The position numbers were made by a program, and so were the translations under genes. Shown here one piece after another: positions 30,364 through 30,531 of a DNA stretch of 30,531 bases; position 1 is the first letter of the stretch; each line of letters opens with the position of its first letter. The notes beneath the pieces were generated by a model. That model saw only the letters and a program-made list of their open reading frames with translations, made no database searches and was not told where the DNA came from. The DNA is from an uncultured Candidatus Melainabacteria bacterium (GTDB taxonomy: Bacteria; Cyanobacteriota; Vampirovibrionia; Gastranaerophilales; Gastranaerophilaceae): positions 1-30,531 of the forward strand of contig CAKVND010000027.1 of assembly GCA_934777245.1 (NCBI GenBank), given 5' to 3'.

Positions 30364-30531
30364 TTATACGTTAGCTACTGCTTTAGGACCAGCGTTAACG
30401 ATTTCAGCAGGCATGTTTGGATACTTAGCTGAGAAGTTATCAGCAAACATTTGTGCTAATTTGTTAGCAGCTTCGTCATAAGCTTTCTTATCTGACCACA
30501 TTCCACGAGCGTCAAGCATTTCGTCTGGAAC
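30364..30531 (-). CDS. pckA: Phosphoenolpyruvate carboxykinase (ATP), C-terminal end
   Basis: The last 55 residues of a gene that enters from outside the window. VPDEMLDARGMWSDKKAYDE and LAQMFADNFSAKYP match the C-terminus of ATP-dependent PEP carboxykinase (E. coli has NPRNTWSDKDAYDE and ARKLAQLFVDNF in the same place). The enzyme converts oxaloacetate and ATP to PEP and CO2, either for gluconeogenesis or, in fermenters, in the reverse direction. The active site lies outside the window. A strong terminator follows. Confidence 0.93.
   Translation of the reverse strand, partial: VPDEMLDARGMWSDKKAYDEAANKLAQMFADNFSAKYPNMPAEIVNAGPKAVANV

Overview
The window is a compact, AT-rich bacterial chromosome segment carrying core housekeeping genes (rpmF, dnaN, recA, a sua5/tsaC gene, pckA), a bifunctional penicillin-binding protein, and a flagellar block (fliF-fliG-fliH-fliI). 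Nothing in it is photosynthetic. The gene set, low G+C, lipoprotein and cell-wall genes, and the abundance of small palindromic repeats with tandem-repeat arms would fit a non-photosynthetic relative of cyanobacteria (Vampirovibrionia/Melainabacteria, Gastranaerophilales-like). That assignment is an inference from gene style, not a database match.

Layout. 1-1374 (minus strand): an 81-aa protein, a YceD/DUF177 protein and ribosomal protein L32 with a long charged tail, interrupted by a repeat-filled spacer. 1430-2794: a helical-repeat protein divergent from a Sua5-family threonylcarbamoyl-AMP synthase. 2818-5301: accessory genes, namely a membrane-anchored AAA+ ATPase with an altered Walker B motif, a glycine-zipper protein, a 51-aa ORF with its own terminator and a Met/Gly-rich small protein. 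5302-5634: a stack of hairpins. 5635-6309: a MinD-like P-loop NTPase. 6327-7139 and 12184-13056: two CUT1-type sugar ABC permeases on either side of the flagellar operon (7188-12030, minus). 13056-14474: a glycosyltransferase translationally coupled to the second permease, and a YkgJ-type cysteine-cluster protein. 14628-18440: PBP1A and BioA. 18481-20937: a zinc-ribbon protein, a stand-alone LeuD-like gene and dnaN. 21118-22749: a ClC H+/Cl- antiporter with CBS domains. 22750-23414: repeats and the recA terminator. 23415-25945: recA, a helix-turn-helix/coiled-coil protein and a DxD glycosyltransferase. 25946-26546: repeats. 26547-30196: a sugar-binding lipoprotein overlapping an 883-aa single-pass membrane protein with an acidic, internally repetitive cytoplasmic tail. 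30364-30531: the 3' end of pckA behind a strong terminator.

The most unusual content is between genes. Four intergenic elements (16782-16922, 19026-19142, 19684-19808, 24451-24575) have one design: a core of exactly 61 bp starting GTTC and ending GAAC, flanked by inverted arms built from whole 8-bp units (consensus GTGAATAA/GTGAATAG). A fifth element between fliG and fliF uses the same plan with 7-bp units and a 56-bp core. Variant units recur in both arms of a single element, which suggests hairpin-templated copying. Two of these elements flank leuD inside a larger inverted repeat that also carries a duplicated 3' end of dnaN. A separate pair of about 179-bp MITE-like elements with near-perfect terminal inverted repeats lies at 23048 and 26240. 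Several membrane-protein genes have an extended -10 box six bases from the ATG and no Shine-Dalgarno sequence, suggesting leaderless transcripts.
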